DNA from: Nocardioides sp. Soil797
GTDB taxonomy: Bacteria > Actinomycetota > Actinomycetes > Propionibacteriales > Nocardioidaceae
Length of the DNA stretch: 64,000 nucleotides
Assembly: GCA_001429555.1 (NCBI GenBank)
Contig: LMSR01000014.1
Span: 63,556 to 127,555 of the forward strand
Direction of reading: 5' to 3'
Below, piece by piece: positions 1 to 7,743 of this stretch; positions within the stretch are counted from its first letter, which is position 1; every line of letters starts with the position of its first letter. A model generated the notes under the pieces. It did not search any database and was not told the DNA's origin. It saw only the letters and a program-made list of their open reading frames with translations. A program made the position numbers and the translations under genes.

Positions 1-1541
1 CGGAGCGCATCGCCAAGGAAGTCTCCGGAGCCGGGGGACAGGTGGCCCTGTTCGTGACCGAGTCGACGCTTCCTGACGCGTCCGTGCTCGAAGCGTTCGG
101 TCGATGGCGAGCCGTGGTGCCGACCGCGCGGCGTCTCGTCGCCGCGCACTGGGAGCGCTTCCGCATCGACGCCGCGGCACTGCGTGGGGGCCTGGCCAAG
201 GGCAAGTTCGACGCCTACCTCCTGATGCCGCGCGGTGCCCGCGACGAGGAGTTCCACACTGCGATCACCGAGACGCTCTCCGACTGGGGGTCGACCGTTG
301 CCTCGCCCGAGGTCGACGTCGTCCGCATCGTGTCGCCGTACGTCGACTCGCTTGTGCTGGCGCTGCGCGACTTCCTCGACCGGATGGGCCTGCCCAACCG
401 CACGTATGCGCCCGAGGACCCGGTCGGTGCCGAGGTCGTGGCCGGCCTGGAGGACCCGGCGTACCCCTTGGTGGTCGCCTTCGACCGCGCCCCGGTCACG
501 GTGCGCTCGGTGCACGACCTCGCCATCTCCGTCTACGGCCAGCCGGCCGACATCGACGTCGAGACGGTGGTCGACCTGGCCGTCGTCGGCGGCGGTCCGG
601 CCGGCCTCGCGACCGCGGTCTACGGTGCCTCCGAAGGCCTGTCGACGGTGGTCCTCGAGGCCGAGGCAATCGGCGGCCAGGCCGGGACCAGCTCGATGAT
701 CCGCAACTACCTCGGCTTTCCTCGCGGCATCTCGGGGATGCGCCTGGCCCAACGGGCACGCAGCCAGGCGATCAGGTTCGGCACCCGGTTCTTCACCGGT
801 TGGCCGGTGACCGGACTCGACCCCGGTCGCGACGGTGCACCCCACGTGCTGCACACCGACGGCGGCGATCTTCGTGCCCGCGCCGTCGTCGTCGCCTCGG
901 GCGTGACCTACCGCAAGCTGCGGGTCGAGCCGCTCGAGGCGCTGACCGGGTCGGGTGTGTTCTACGGGGCAGCGATGACCGCGGCCCGCGAGATGGCCGA
1001 CCAGGACGTCTTCGTCGTCGGTGGCGGCAACTCGGCCGGACAGGCCGCAGTGCACCTGTCCCGCTTCGCCACGTCCGTGACGATCCTGGTCCGCCGAGCG
1101 GGTCTCGCCGAGACGATGTCCGACTACCTGGTGAGAGAGATCGAGTTCAACCCGCGCATCGTGGTCGAGCCCGCCTCCGAGGTGGTCGACGGCGGTGGAG
1201 AGGGGCGTCTCGAGTGGCTCGGCATCCATCGCATCACCACCGGCGAGATCGAACGCCGGTCCGCGGGCGGGCTGTTCCTCCTGCTCGGCGCCGAGCCGCG
1301 CTGCGACTGGCTCCCCGACATGATCGAACGCGACCAGGAGGGCTATCTGTGCACCGGGAGCGAGACGTCACGCGCCTCCTGGCTCGATGGCGTACCGCCA
1401 CCGGGTCTGGCCACCACGGTGCCGGGCGTCTTCGCGGTCGGTGACATTCGCGCGGGCTCGATGAAGCGGGTGGCCTCGGCCAGCGGCGAGGGCGCCGGCG
1501 TCGTACCGCTCGTGCACGCGTGGCTGGCCGAGCGCGACTGA
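1..1541 (+). CDS. FAD-dependent thioredoxin-reductase-like protein with N-terminal regulatory region (5' partial)
   Basis: The gene enters from the left edge: the frame is open from base 3, so about 512 C-terminal residues are visible and the GTG at 42 is internal. The first ~170 visible residues match the regulatory part of the actinobacterial fused response regulator/thioredoxin reductase family. The rest is a two-dinucleotide-fold flavoprotein: VVGGGPAGLATAVYGASEG binds FAD, GGQAG and NYLGFP follow, VVGGGNSAGQAAVHL is the NAD(P)H site, and GVFAVGDIRAGSMKRVAS closes the FAD domain. The redox CxxC of true thioredoxin reductases is missing; the equivalent stretch reads GVFYGAAMTAAREM. Thioredoxin reduction is therefore unlikely and the substrate is unknown. 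It converges on the next gene with a 53-nt gap. Confidence 0.85.
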   Translation, partial: ERIAKEVSGAGGQVALFVTESTLPDASVLEAFGRWRAVVPTARRLVAAHWERFRIDAAALRGGLAKGKFDAYLLMPRGARDEEFHTAITETLSDWGSTVASPEVDVVRIVSPYVDSLVLALRDFLDRMGLPNRTYAPEDPVGAEVVAGLEDPAYPLVVAFDRAPVTVRSVHDLAISVYGQPADIDVETVVDLAVVGGGPAGLATAVYGASEGLSTVVLEAEAIGGQAGTSSMIRNYLGFPRGISGMRLAQRARSQAIRFGTRFFTGWPVTGLDPGRDGAPHVLHTDGGDLRARAVVVASGVTYRKLRVEPLEALTGSGVFYGAAMTAAREMADQDVFVVGGGNSAGQAAVHLSRFATSVTILVRRAGLAETMSDYLVREIEFNPRIVVEPASEVVDGGGEGRLEWLGIHRITTGEIERRSAGGLFLLLGAEPRCDWLPDMIERDQEGYLCTGSETSRASWLDGVPPPGLATTVPGVFAVGDIRAGSMKRVASASGEGAGVVPLVHAWLAERD

Positions 1542-1594
1542 CCCACCTCCACGACGTACGTCGCTCGCGGCAACGCCGGATCGATCGACCCCGC

Positions 1595-3199
1595 TCAGTG
1601 TGAGGCGAGCACCGCCTGGGCGGCGTTGTGGCCGCCCAGGCCGGACACCGCGCCACCCCGTCGGGCGCCGGAGCCGCACAGGTAGAGGTTGTCGATGTCG
1701 GTGGCCACGCCCCACTGCTGGGCGGGGGTCTCGAGCAACGACCGGTTGGGTGCCCACGGCCAGGCCAGGTCGCCGTGGAAGATGTGCCCGCCGGGCATGG
1801 CCAGGTCGGCCTCGACGTCCTGGGGCGTCTTGGCCTCGATGCACGGCTTGCCGTCGGCGTCCTTGGCGAGGCAGTCCTCGATCGGCTCAGCGAGGTGCTG
1901 GTTCAGTGAGGCCAGGGCGCGCGCGACCGCCAGGTCCTTGTTGCTCGGTTCCTCGAAGAGGGTCGCCGGGGCATGCAGGCCGAAGTAGGTCAGGGTGTGT
2001 CCGGGGAACGACCCCATGATCGAGCGGTCACTGAGGGAGTGGCAGTAGACCTCTCCGGGCATCTCGGTCGGCACCCGGCCGGCGGCCGCTTCGGCATACG
2101 ACCGCTGCAGCTGGGAGTAGTCCTCCGACAGGTGCAGGGTGCCGGCGAAGGCGACCTCGGGGTCGGCTCCCGACCTGAGGGCGGGCAGCCGGTCGAGCAG
2201 GAAGTTGATCTTGAGCTGGGCACCGACCGGCTTGGTCCCGTCATCGGGCTCCTCGCCGAGCAGGATGCGCAGCACCCACGGGGCGACGTTGGACAGCACG
2301 TGCCGGGCGCTGACCGAGTGGTGTGCCGAGCCGTCGTGCCAGGTCACCTCGGCAGCGGAGCCGTCGGCGTCGATCCGGCTCACCCCGGCGCCGGTGAGGA
2401 TCTCGGCGCCCGCGTCCACGGCGACGTCGAGCAGGGCGTCGGTGACCGCACCCATGCCTCCGATCGGGACCCGCCACTCGCCGTCGCCATTGCCGATGAG
2501 GTGGTAGAGGAAACAGCGGTTCTGGGCCAGGGACGGGTCGTGGAGGTCGGCGAAGGTGCCGATCAGCCCGTCGGTTGCGACGATGCCGCGGACGGTGTCG
2601 TCACGAAAGCGACGCTCCACCGAGGCGCCGAGAGGTTCGCGGGTGAACTCACGCCACAGGTCGGCGTCGACCCGGGCGGCGAGGTCGGACTCCTTCTCCA
2701 GTGGCTTCAACAGCGTCGGCGACACCACTGCGGCCAGTTTCTCCACGTCGCCGTAGAACCGCTGCCACGCGGCGTACTCGTCGTCCGAGCCGGTCAGCTC
2801 CCGGAAGGAGTCACGGGTCTGCGGGCCCTCGGGGCGTTCGGCGAGCAGACCACCGGCGACGCCGTCCCTCGACCAGGGCGTGTACGACGCGGTGGTGCGC
2901 GAGGCGAGCTCGAGGGAGAGGCCCAGGTCGGTCACCAGCTCCTTCGGCATCAACGAGACCAGGTAGGAGTAGCGGGACAACCGGGCGTCGTGGCCCTTGA
3001 AGGCCACCTTCGAGACGGCGGCGCCACCGGTGGCCGGCAGCCGCTCGAGCAGGAGTGTCGAGAGCCCGGCCCGGGCCAGGTATGCGGCTGCGGTGAGTCC
3101 GTTGTGGCCGCCGCCGACGATGACCACGTCGTACGACGACCGGCTGGGGGAAGTCGCGGAAGCCGCGGAAGTCGTGCTGTCGCTGTTCGGGGAAGGCAT
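1595..3199 (-). CDS. Phytoene-desaturase/PYROXD2-like FAD oxidoreductase
   Basis: A 534-residue flavoprotein of the amine oxidase/phytoene desaturase superfamily. After a Ser-rich leader of about 22 residues comes the Rossmann motif VVIVGGGHNGLTAAAYLARAG, followed by the ERLPATGGAAVS segment typical of carotenoid desaturase-like and PYROXD2-like enzymes. The C-terminus has the FAD-closing pattern NLYLCGSGARRGGAVSGLGG. No carotenoid genes are adjacent, so a role in carotenoid synthesis is not supported, and actinobacterial members of this subgroup have no firmly known substrate. The ATG at 3199 is preceded at 6 nt by TAGGTT, which suggests leaderless transcription. Confidence 0.85.
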   Translation of the reverse strand: MPSPNSDSTTSAASATSPSRSSYDVVIVGGGHNGLTAAAYLARAGLSTLLLERLPATGGAAVSKVAFKGHDARLSRYSYLVSLMPKELVTDLGLSLELASRTTASYTPWSRDGVAGGLLAERPEGPQTRDSFRELTGSDDEYAAWQRFYGDVEKLAAVVSPTLLKPLEKESDLAARVDADLWREFTREPLGASVERRFRDDTVRGIVATDGLIGTFADLHDPSLAQNRCFLYHLIGNGDGEWRVPIGGMGAVTDALLDVAVDAGAEILTGAGVSRIDADGSAAEVTWHDGSAHHSVSARHVLSNVAPWVLRILLGEEPDDGTKPVGAQLKINFLLDRLPALRSGADPEVAFAGTLHLSEDYSQLQRSYAEAAAGRVPTEMPGEVYCHSLSDRSIMGSFPGHTLTYFGLHAPATLFEEPSNKDLAVARALASLNQHLAEPIEDCLAKDADGKPCIEAKTPQDVEADLAMPGGHIFHGDLAWPWAPNRSLLETPAQQWGVATDIDNLYLCGSGARRGGAVSGLGGHNAAQAVLASH

Positions 3200-3205
3200 G
3201 GCCCG

Positions 3206-3211
3206 AACCTA
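3206..3211 (-). promoter_or_regulatory. -10-like TAGGTT, leaderless promoter of the 3199 oxidoreductase
   Basis: TAGGTT on the minus strand lies 6 nt before the ATG and there is no ribosome binding site between them. It matches the TANNNT pattern seen before many genes here. Confidence 0.5.
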
Positions 3212-3314
3212 ACCCACGAAGCGTCAAGGAATGACGGCCGAGGCGGCAATCCTTGATGGGTTCCAACAAGCGTTGACCCTCGGCCATCAACGAGTGACGT
3301 TCGTGGGAAATGAT

Positions 3315-3346
3315 CGAAGGCCCCGTCCGGGCGGACAGGGCCTTCG
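3315..3346 (-). terminator. Hairpin terminator after tRNA-His
   Basis: CGAAGGCCC (3315-3323) pairs with GGGCCTTCG (3338-3346). It sits 3 nt beyond the tRNA-His 3' end in the direction of transcription and is followed by a modest T/C-rich stretch. Confidence 0.6.
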
Positions 3347-3349
3347 TTC

Positions 3350-3426
3350 TGGGGTGAGTAACGGGACTTGAACCCGCGACATCCGCCACCACAAGGCGGC
3401 GCTCTACCAGCTGAGCTATACCCACC
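3350..3426 (-). tRNA. tRNA-His(GTG)
   Basis: Read on the minus strand, this folds into a complete cloverleaf. The acceptor GTGGGTA pairs with TACTCAC, the D arm is GCTC/GAGC, the anticodon loop is CTTGTGG with anticodon GTG, and the T loop is TTCAAGT. It carries the His-specific extra G(-1) opposite discriminator C73, and the 3' CCA is encoded. Confidence 0.95.
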
Positions 3427-3474
3427 ACGGGCACGCAGCCGGAGCGGCGTGACCGGTGAGAATTGTAGCCATAG

Positions 3475-4110
3475 TCAGGGGGTGTTCGGCGAATCGGGGT
3501 CGGCCAGCCCGGTCAGTGCGCCGCCGTGGCGACCGGCGATCTCCTTGGCGGTGGCGCTGTCGGGTCCCGGGACGGTGACGAAGACGGCCTCTCGGTAGTA
3601 GCGCAGCTCCTCGATGCTCTCCTGGATGTCGGCCAGGGCACGGTGGTTTCCGCGCTTGGGGGGCGAGGCGTAATAGGCCTTGGGGAACCAGCGACGCGAC
3701 AGCTCCTTGATGGACGAGACGTCGACGATCCGGTAGTGCAGGAATGCCTCGAGCTCGGTCATGTCACGGGCCAGGAAGGCGCGGTCGGTGGCCACCGTGT
3801 TGCCCGCCAGCGGGGGGCGGGAGCCGTCGGGGCAGTGCTGCTTGATGTAGGCGAGCACCTGCTGCTCCGCCTCGGCCATCGTGATGCCGTCGTTGAGCTC
3901 CTCGAGCAGGCCCGACTTCGTGTGCATGTCGCGCACGAACTCGTTCATCTGGTCGATGGCCGCAGCCGGTGGCTTGATGATCAGGTCGATCCCGTCGCCG
4001 AGCACGTTGAGGTCGAAGTCGGTCACCAGGGCGGCCACCTCGATCAGCGCGTCGTTGACCAGGTCGAGTCCGGTCATCTCACAGTCGATCCACACAAGTC
4101 GTTCATTCAC
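3475..4110 (-). CDS. orn: Oligoribonuclease
   Basis: Orn is a DEDDh 3'-5' exonuclease that degrades very short RNAs and linear dinucleotides such as pGpG. The protein opens with the ExoI motif LVWIDCEMTGLD, followed by DALIEVAALVTD and, near the C-terminus, the ExoIII region with HRALADIQESIEEL. Its length of 211 residues is normal for Orn. Two in-frame GTG codons exist, at 4116 and 4110. I chose 4110 (product MNERLVWID) because TAGTGT lies exactly 7 nt upstream of it, as at other leaderless starts here. The gene is divergent from the MauE-like gene at 4186, so both promoters share about 75 bp. Confidence 0.93.
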   Translation of the reverse strand: MNERLVWIDCEMTGLDLVNDALIEVAALVTDFDLNVLGDGIDLIIKPPAAAIDQMNEFVRDMHTKSGLLEELNDGITMAEAEQQVLAYIKQHCPDGSRPPLAGNTVATDRAFLARDMTELEAFLHYRIVDVSSIKELSRRWFPKAYYASPPKRGNHRALADIQESIEELRYYREAVFVTVPGPDSATAKEIAGRHGGALTGLADPDSPNTP

Positions 4111-4117
4111 TCGCACG

Positions 4118-4123
4118 ACACTA
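4118..4123 (-). promoter_or_regulatory. -10-like TAGTGT for orn
   Basis: TAGTGT on the minus strand ends 7 nt before the GTG at 4110. It is the evidence for that start. Confidence 0.5.
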
Positions 4124-4172
4124 ACGCTTCGTGGCGGTGGAGCCGATTCAGTCTCGGCTCAGCAAGGCGTCA

Positions 4173-4178
4173 TATGCT
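4173..4178 (+). promoter_or_regulatory. -10-like TATGCT for the MauE-like gene
   Basis: TATGCT lies 7 nt before the ATG at 4186. It overlaps the alternative in-frame ATG at 4174, which makes 4186 the better start. Confidence 0.5.
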
Positions 4179-4185
4179 CCGGCAC

Positions 4186-4656
4186 ATGGTTGCTTGGTTC
4201 GCTCTGGGCGCGCGGCTGCTGGTCGGCGTCGTCTGGATCGTCGCCGGTGCTCTGAAGCTGCCCGACCCGGCAGCGAGCGTGCGCGCCGTACGGGCCTATG
4301 ACCTGCTCCCGGAGTCTGTCGTGCCGGTCACGGGGCATGTGCTTCCCGTGGTCGAGATCGTGATCGGCCTCGCACTGGTGCTGGGCCTGATGACTCGACT
4401 GATGGCGGTTGTCTCCGGGCTGCTCTTCGTCGCCTTCATCATCGGCATCGCCTCGGCCTGGGCTCGTGGGATGCAGATCGAGTGTGGCTGTTTCGGTGGC
4501 GGCGGATACTCGACGGACGCCACCGGTGACTACCCCTGGGAGATCGCCCGCGACACCGGACTGCTCCTGGTCTCTGGGTTCCTGGTCTGGTGCCGTCGCT
4601 CACGACTCGCTCTCGACAACCTCCTCTTCGTCCCACGATTCGTCCACGACAGGTGA
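4186..4656 (+). CDS. MauE/DoxX-family redox-associated membrane protein
   Basis: A 156-residue polytopic membrane protein with about four hydrophobic helices and the pair motif IECGCFGGGG in the second half. That motif is characteristic of MauE-like members of the DoxX superfamily, which help disulfide formation or maturation of partner proteins at the membrane. The gene directly downstream encodes a membrane-anchored DsbA-like thioredoxin, 6 nt away, so the two probably work as an extracytoplasmic thiol-redox pair. The methylamine dehydrogenase genes that gave MauE its name are absent. The ATG at 4186 is preferred over 4174 because of the TATGCT hexamer. Confidence 0.82.
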   Translation: MVAWFALGARLLVGVVWIVAGALKLPDPAASVRAVRAYDLLPESVVPVTGHVLPVVEIVIGLALVLGLMTRLMAVVSGLLFVAFIIGIASAWARGMQIECGCFGGGGYSTDATGDYPWEIARDTGLLLVSGFLVWCRRSRLALDNLLFVPRFVHDR

Positions 4657-4662
4657 GTGAAC

Positions 4663-5445
4663 ATGTCCACGAACAACTCCCCGCAGGCACCGAGATCGAC
4701 CAGACGCAACGCGCTCGTCGGTGTGGGGGTCGTGCTCCTGCTGGTCGTCGCAATCGGCATCGGCTATGCGATCCAGTCGAGCCGTGACACCACCGGGGAC
4801 GCGGCCAAGAACCCGGGGGAGTCCTCCAGCAGTGCGGCCAGGCCGACCGACAGCTCCTCACCGAGCGGGGACCCGTCGAACGGAGGTGAGCCGGCCAAGG
4901 GCACTCCCGCGGCGACCGACACCTACGGCCTGGGTGTCGGCGACCCCGACGCACCGGTCAAGGTGGAGGTCTTCGAGGACTTCCAGTGCCCGTTCTGCAT
5001 GCAGTTCGAGGAGGCCTCGCGCGATCAACTGCAGCAGGTCGCCGCCGATGGCGACGCCTACCTCGTCTATCGACCGTTCGCCTTCCTCAACGACTACTCG
5101 GGTCGGGCTCTGAATGCCTTCGGCGTCGTCCTCGACGCATCCGGCGGTGAGGTCGCCCTGAAGTTCCACGACCTCCTCTTCGAGAACCAGCCCTCCGAGT
5201 CAGGTCCGTGGCCGAGCGAGGACGACCTCGTTGCCCTGGCCGTCCGGGCGGGCGCCGAGGAGCGCGACGTACGCCGCGGAATCGAGAAGCTCGAATTCGG
5301 CCAATGGGTCGTCAACGGTGCCGAGGACGCCTCCAAGCGTGGCGTCAACCAGACCCCGACGATCTTCGTCGACGGCAGGTCCGTCTCGGGCAACTCGATC
5401 GACGAGCTGGTCCAGAACACCCTGTCGGCCATCGACAACGGCTGA
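4663..5445 (+). CDS. Membrane-anchored DsbA-like thiol:disulfide oxidoreductase
   Basis: This 260-residue protein has one N-terminal transmembrane anchor (about residues 16-38), a Ser/Pro/Gly-rich linker to about residue 80, and a DsbA/thioredoxin_4 domain. The active site is FEDFQCPFCMQF (CPFC), and the domain ends with the cis-Pro loop NQTPTIFVDGR. It should oxidise or isomerise cysteines in exported proteins. The start is the ATG at 4663; an in-frame GTG at 4657 abuts the preceding stop. It sits between the MauE-like gene and a small membrane gene whose ATG overlaps its own stop by one base. Confidence 0.9.
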   Translation: MSTNNSPQAPRSTRRNALVGVGVVLLLVVAIGIGYAIQSSRDTTGDAAKNPGESSSSAARPTDSSSPSGDPSNGGEPAKGTPAATDTYGLGVGDPDAPVKVEVFEDFQCPFCMQFEEASRDQLQQVAADGDAYLVYRPFAFLNDYSGRALNAFGVVLDASGGEVALKFHDLLFENQPSESGPWPSEDDLVALAVRAGAEERDVRRGIEKLEFGQWVVNGAEDASKRGVNQTPTIFVDGRSVSGNSIDELVQNTLSAIDNG

Positions 5446-5708
5446 TGCGGGTCGAGCAGGTCCAGCGACTGGTGATGTCCGTGCTGCTGGCAACCGTCGG
5501 TTTCATCTTTGCCGGTGGCCTCTGCCTGCTCGCGGCCGTCGCGGACCGTCCGGGGGCCAGGCCGGGGCTGCTGGTCGTGGCCGGGTTCGTCGGCGTCCTG
5601 ACCATGGCCGGGATCCGCACCATCAACCAACGCAGCATCGTCACTCCGTGGTTGGCGGTCGGCCTCCTCCCGTCCGTCATCGGGGCCTGGTTCCTGCTGC
5701 TCCACTGA
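5445..5708 (+). CDS. Small three-helix membrane protein, unknown function
   Basis: An 87-residue protein that is almost entirely hydrophobic, with about three helices (residues 8-32, 39-57 and 65-85). Its ATG shares a base with the TGA of the DsbA-like gene, so translation is probably coupled. The product is likely part of, or co-regulated with, the MauE/DsbA pair. I recognise no family. Confidence 0.7.
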   Translation: MRVEQVQRLVMSVLLATVGFIFAGGLCLLAAVADRPGARPGLLVVAGFVGVLTMAGIRTINQRSIVTPWLAVGLLPSVIGAWFLLLH

Positions 5709-5767
5709 GACCTTGCGGCTGACATCTTGCGGAGTGCCGGGCGCGTTTGCCGGGCACCTCTGCGGGA

Positions 5768-5773
5768 TAGCAT
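5768..5773 (+). promoter_or_regulatory. -10-like TAGCAT for the 5780 operon
   Basis: TAGCAT lies 6 nt before the GTG at 5780, in the only gap between the redox operon and the three-gene membrane operon. Confidence 0.5.
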
Positions 5774-5779
5774 CCGTGC

Positions 5780-7054
5780 GTGAAGTCTTCCGGGGGCGTG
5801 GCAGTGCGTCGTGCCGCGATCGCGATGGTGGGCTTCCTGCTGGCCATGACGGTGCTGCCGGCGGTGGCGGCACAGGACGATCGCTCGACCACGATGCCGG
5901 AGCAGATGCGTCAGACGGGCGTCTACCTCGAGGCGTCTCCGGCGCAGGGCAACCCGGCGCTGTGGCGCAAGCGCCTCGAGACCGGCGTACGCAAGGCCGA
6001 TGTCGGTGCCCCCGTGCACGTGGCGCTCTGGACCGAGGCCGATGACCTGTGGCCGAACCCGGAATGGTTCTACGACCACGACGACGCCGCGCTGTTGCGG
6101 AAGCTGAGACTTCCGGAGCACAGCATCGCGCTCCTGGCATCGGAGCCGGGCTTCGTGCGCGTCGAGCAAGGTCTCAAAGGCCGTGCCGCCGACCGGGTGC
6201 GCGCCTGGAAGACCCGGGGCGACGCAGTGATCCGTCGCATCGAGAGCGCCAGTCCGGACCGGGAGCGCTACCCGACGATGACCGCCGTTGCCCAGGTCTG
6301 GGTCATGCTTCGCCTCGCCGCGGGCGACGCACCCGCCCCCCAGGACCTGGTGAGTGAACTCTCGGGTGACGTGACCCTCCTCGATGACCAGGCGGTTGCT
6401 CCGCAGGCTGCCCACGACGACGGAGCCGAGGCCTACTCCAGCCCGTGGGCGTTCGTCATGGTCGGGGTGGTGCTCCTGCTGACGGTCGGTGTCTTCCTCC
6501 GCATCACCTGGGTCTCCCGCCGAGGGAGCCTGGCCGAGCGCGTGGCAGCGCCGACTCGGCGTGGACCCGACCCCTTGCTGGCGACGCTCACCCCGTTGGC
6601 CGTCGAGCAGGAGGTCACCGACCTCGCCGAACGCATCAGCGCATCGGACGTGCGTCCCGGCGATGCGGCGTACGACGCGGCCCAGGCCTGTCTCGACGCC
6701 GCCGCCAAGTACGTCGACTCCGACCGCGAGCGCGACATGGTGGGCGTGCACCTGCTGGTTGCCGACGGTCGATCCGCACTCGAGCGGGCGGCGGTTCCCA
6801 GCCGCTGCTTCTTCCATCCGTCGCACACGGCCACCACCGCCGTGCACCGGCGCAAGGTGTCGCTCCCGTGCTGCGCGCAATGTGCCGGGGCGGTCACCGC
6901 CGGGCAGGTCCCGCCGTCCTTGGTGGTGACCGGGGACGACGGCGTGGTGCGGGCCTACTTCGACACGGACGACGTCTGGACCAGCACGGGCTACGGAGCC
7001 ATCGACGAACGGTGGGCCAGACGCGCCCTCCTGGCCGCTCTGGAGGCACGATGA
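5780..7054 (+). CDS. Secreted/membrane protein with Cys-rich cytoplasmic tail, first gene of a three-gene operon
   Basis: A 424-residue protein of unknown function. It has a signal peptide or anchor (about residues 8-30), an extracytoplasmic alpha/beta-looking domain of about 190 residues starting GVYLEASPAQG, a transmembrane helix near residues 220-242, and a cytoplasmic tail of about 180 residues. The tail contains a Cys/His cluster, CFFHPSH followed 17 residues later by LPCCAQCAGAV, that could bind zinc. The tail segment around DAAQACLDAAAKYVDSD resembles the tail of the third operon member. Its stop overlaps the next ATG (ATGA). A distant relation to TPM-type domains is a guess. GTG start 6 nt after TAGCAT. 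Confidence 0.75.
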   Translation: MKSSGGVAVRRAAIAMVGFLLAMTVLPAVAAQDDRSTTMPEQMRQTGVYLEASPAQGNPALWRKRLETGVRKADVGAPVHVALWTEADDLWPNPEWFYDHDDAALLRKLRLPEHSIALLASEPGFVRVEQGLKGRAADRVRAWKTRGDAVIRRIESASPDRERYPTMTAVAQVWVMLRLAAGDAPAPQDLVSELSGDVTLLDDQAVAPQAAHDDGAEAYSSPWAFVMVGVVLLLTVGVFLRITWVSRRGSLAERVAAPTRRGPDPLLATLTPLAVEQEVTDLAERISASDVRPGDAAYDAAQACLDAAAKYVDSDRERDMVGVHLLVADGRSALERAAVPSRCFFHPSHTATTAVHRRKVSLPCCAQCAGAVTAGQVPPSLVVTGDDGVVRAYFDTDDVWTSTGYGAIDERWARRALLAALEAR

Positions 7055-7743
7055 GCAGGTCGTCGCGCAATGACCTGAAGAAGGCCAAGTGGTGGTTCGT
7101 CGGCATCTGCTGCCTCTCCTCGGTGGTGTGGATCATCCTGCTCTTCAGCTCGAACTCGGCGTTCGAGCTGCATGACGACGACCCAGTTGCCGACGTCACG
7201 GTCCACACGCCGTACGTCGACCGGGTGGCGACGGCGCTGCGTGAGGACCCCGTCTTCATCGACCCAGTGCTGGCCGACACGGTTGGCCGCGAGGTCGACA
7301 CCGCGACGGTGCGCTCGCGGATCGAGCTCACCGACACGGATGTCTTCCTGCTGGCCCTGCCGACACACGGGGTCGACCCCGACCGGGACGAGGTGTTGCT
7401 CGCCCGGATCGCCGAAGCGACAGATCGCGAGGGCGTCTACCTGGCCTACGACGAGAACGGCCGCGCGAGCTATCTCGTGCACGGCCTCGGCGACGTGGAG
7501 ATCCACCTCTACCCGGCGTACGACGGCGTGTCCGAGGCCAACGTGGTCGCCCTGGTCGATGCCGTCGACTCGGAGGTGGCCGAGCGTCAGAAGGAAGAAC
7601 GAAGCGAGGACTGGACCGAGAACCCGCTGTTGATGGGGCTGTTCATGGGCATCACCTTCGCGGTGCCGTTGTGGTACCTGATGAAGTTCGTCCGTTGGTC
7701 CTCGCGCCGCGACAAGTCCTACCTGAAGGGATTCAAGCAGTGA
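7051..7743 (+). CDS. Bitopic membrane protein, second gene of the operon
   Basis: A 230-residue protein of unknown function. Transmembrane helices near residues 13-35 and 197-216 enclose an extracytoplasmic domain of about 160 residues with the stretch DTDVFLLALPTHGVDPDRDE. A short basic tail follows the second helix. Topology and size of the external domain parallel both operon neighbours. The ATG overlaps the upstream TGA, and the stop overlaps the next gene's GTG, so all three are translationally coupled and likely act as one complex. Confidence 0.75.
   Translation: MSRSSRNDLKKAKWWFVGICCLSSVVWIILLFSSNSAFELHDDDPVADVTVHTPYVDRVATALREDPVFIDPVLADTVGREVDTATVRSRIELTDTDVFLLALPTHGVDPDRDEVLLARIAEATDREGVYLAYDENGRASYLVHGLGDVEIHLYPAYDGVSEANVVALVDAVDSEVAERQKEERSEDWTENPLLMGLFMGITFAVPLWYLMKFVRWSSRRDKSYLKGFKQ

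Noticed and set aside
1552..1563. CGACGTACGTCG palindrome between the first two genes as a terminator
   Set aside because: Only 6 bp per arm with no loop and no T-run. Sequences of the CGTACG type are frequent in this genome.
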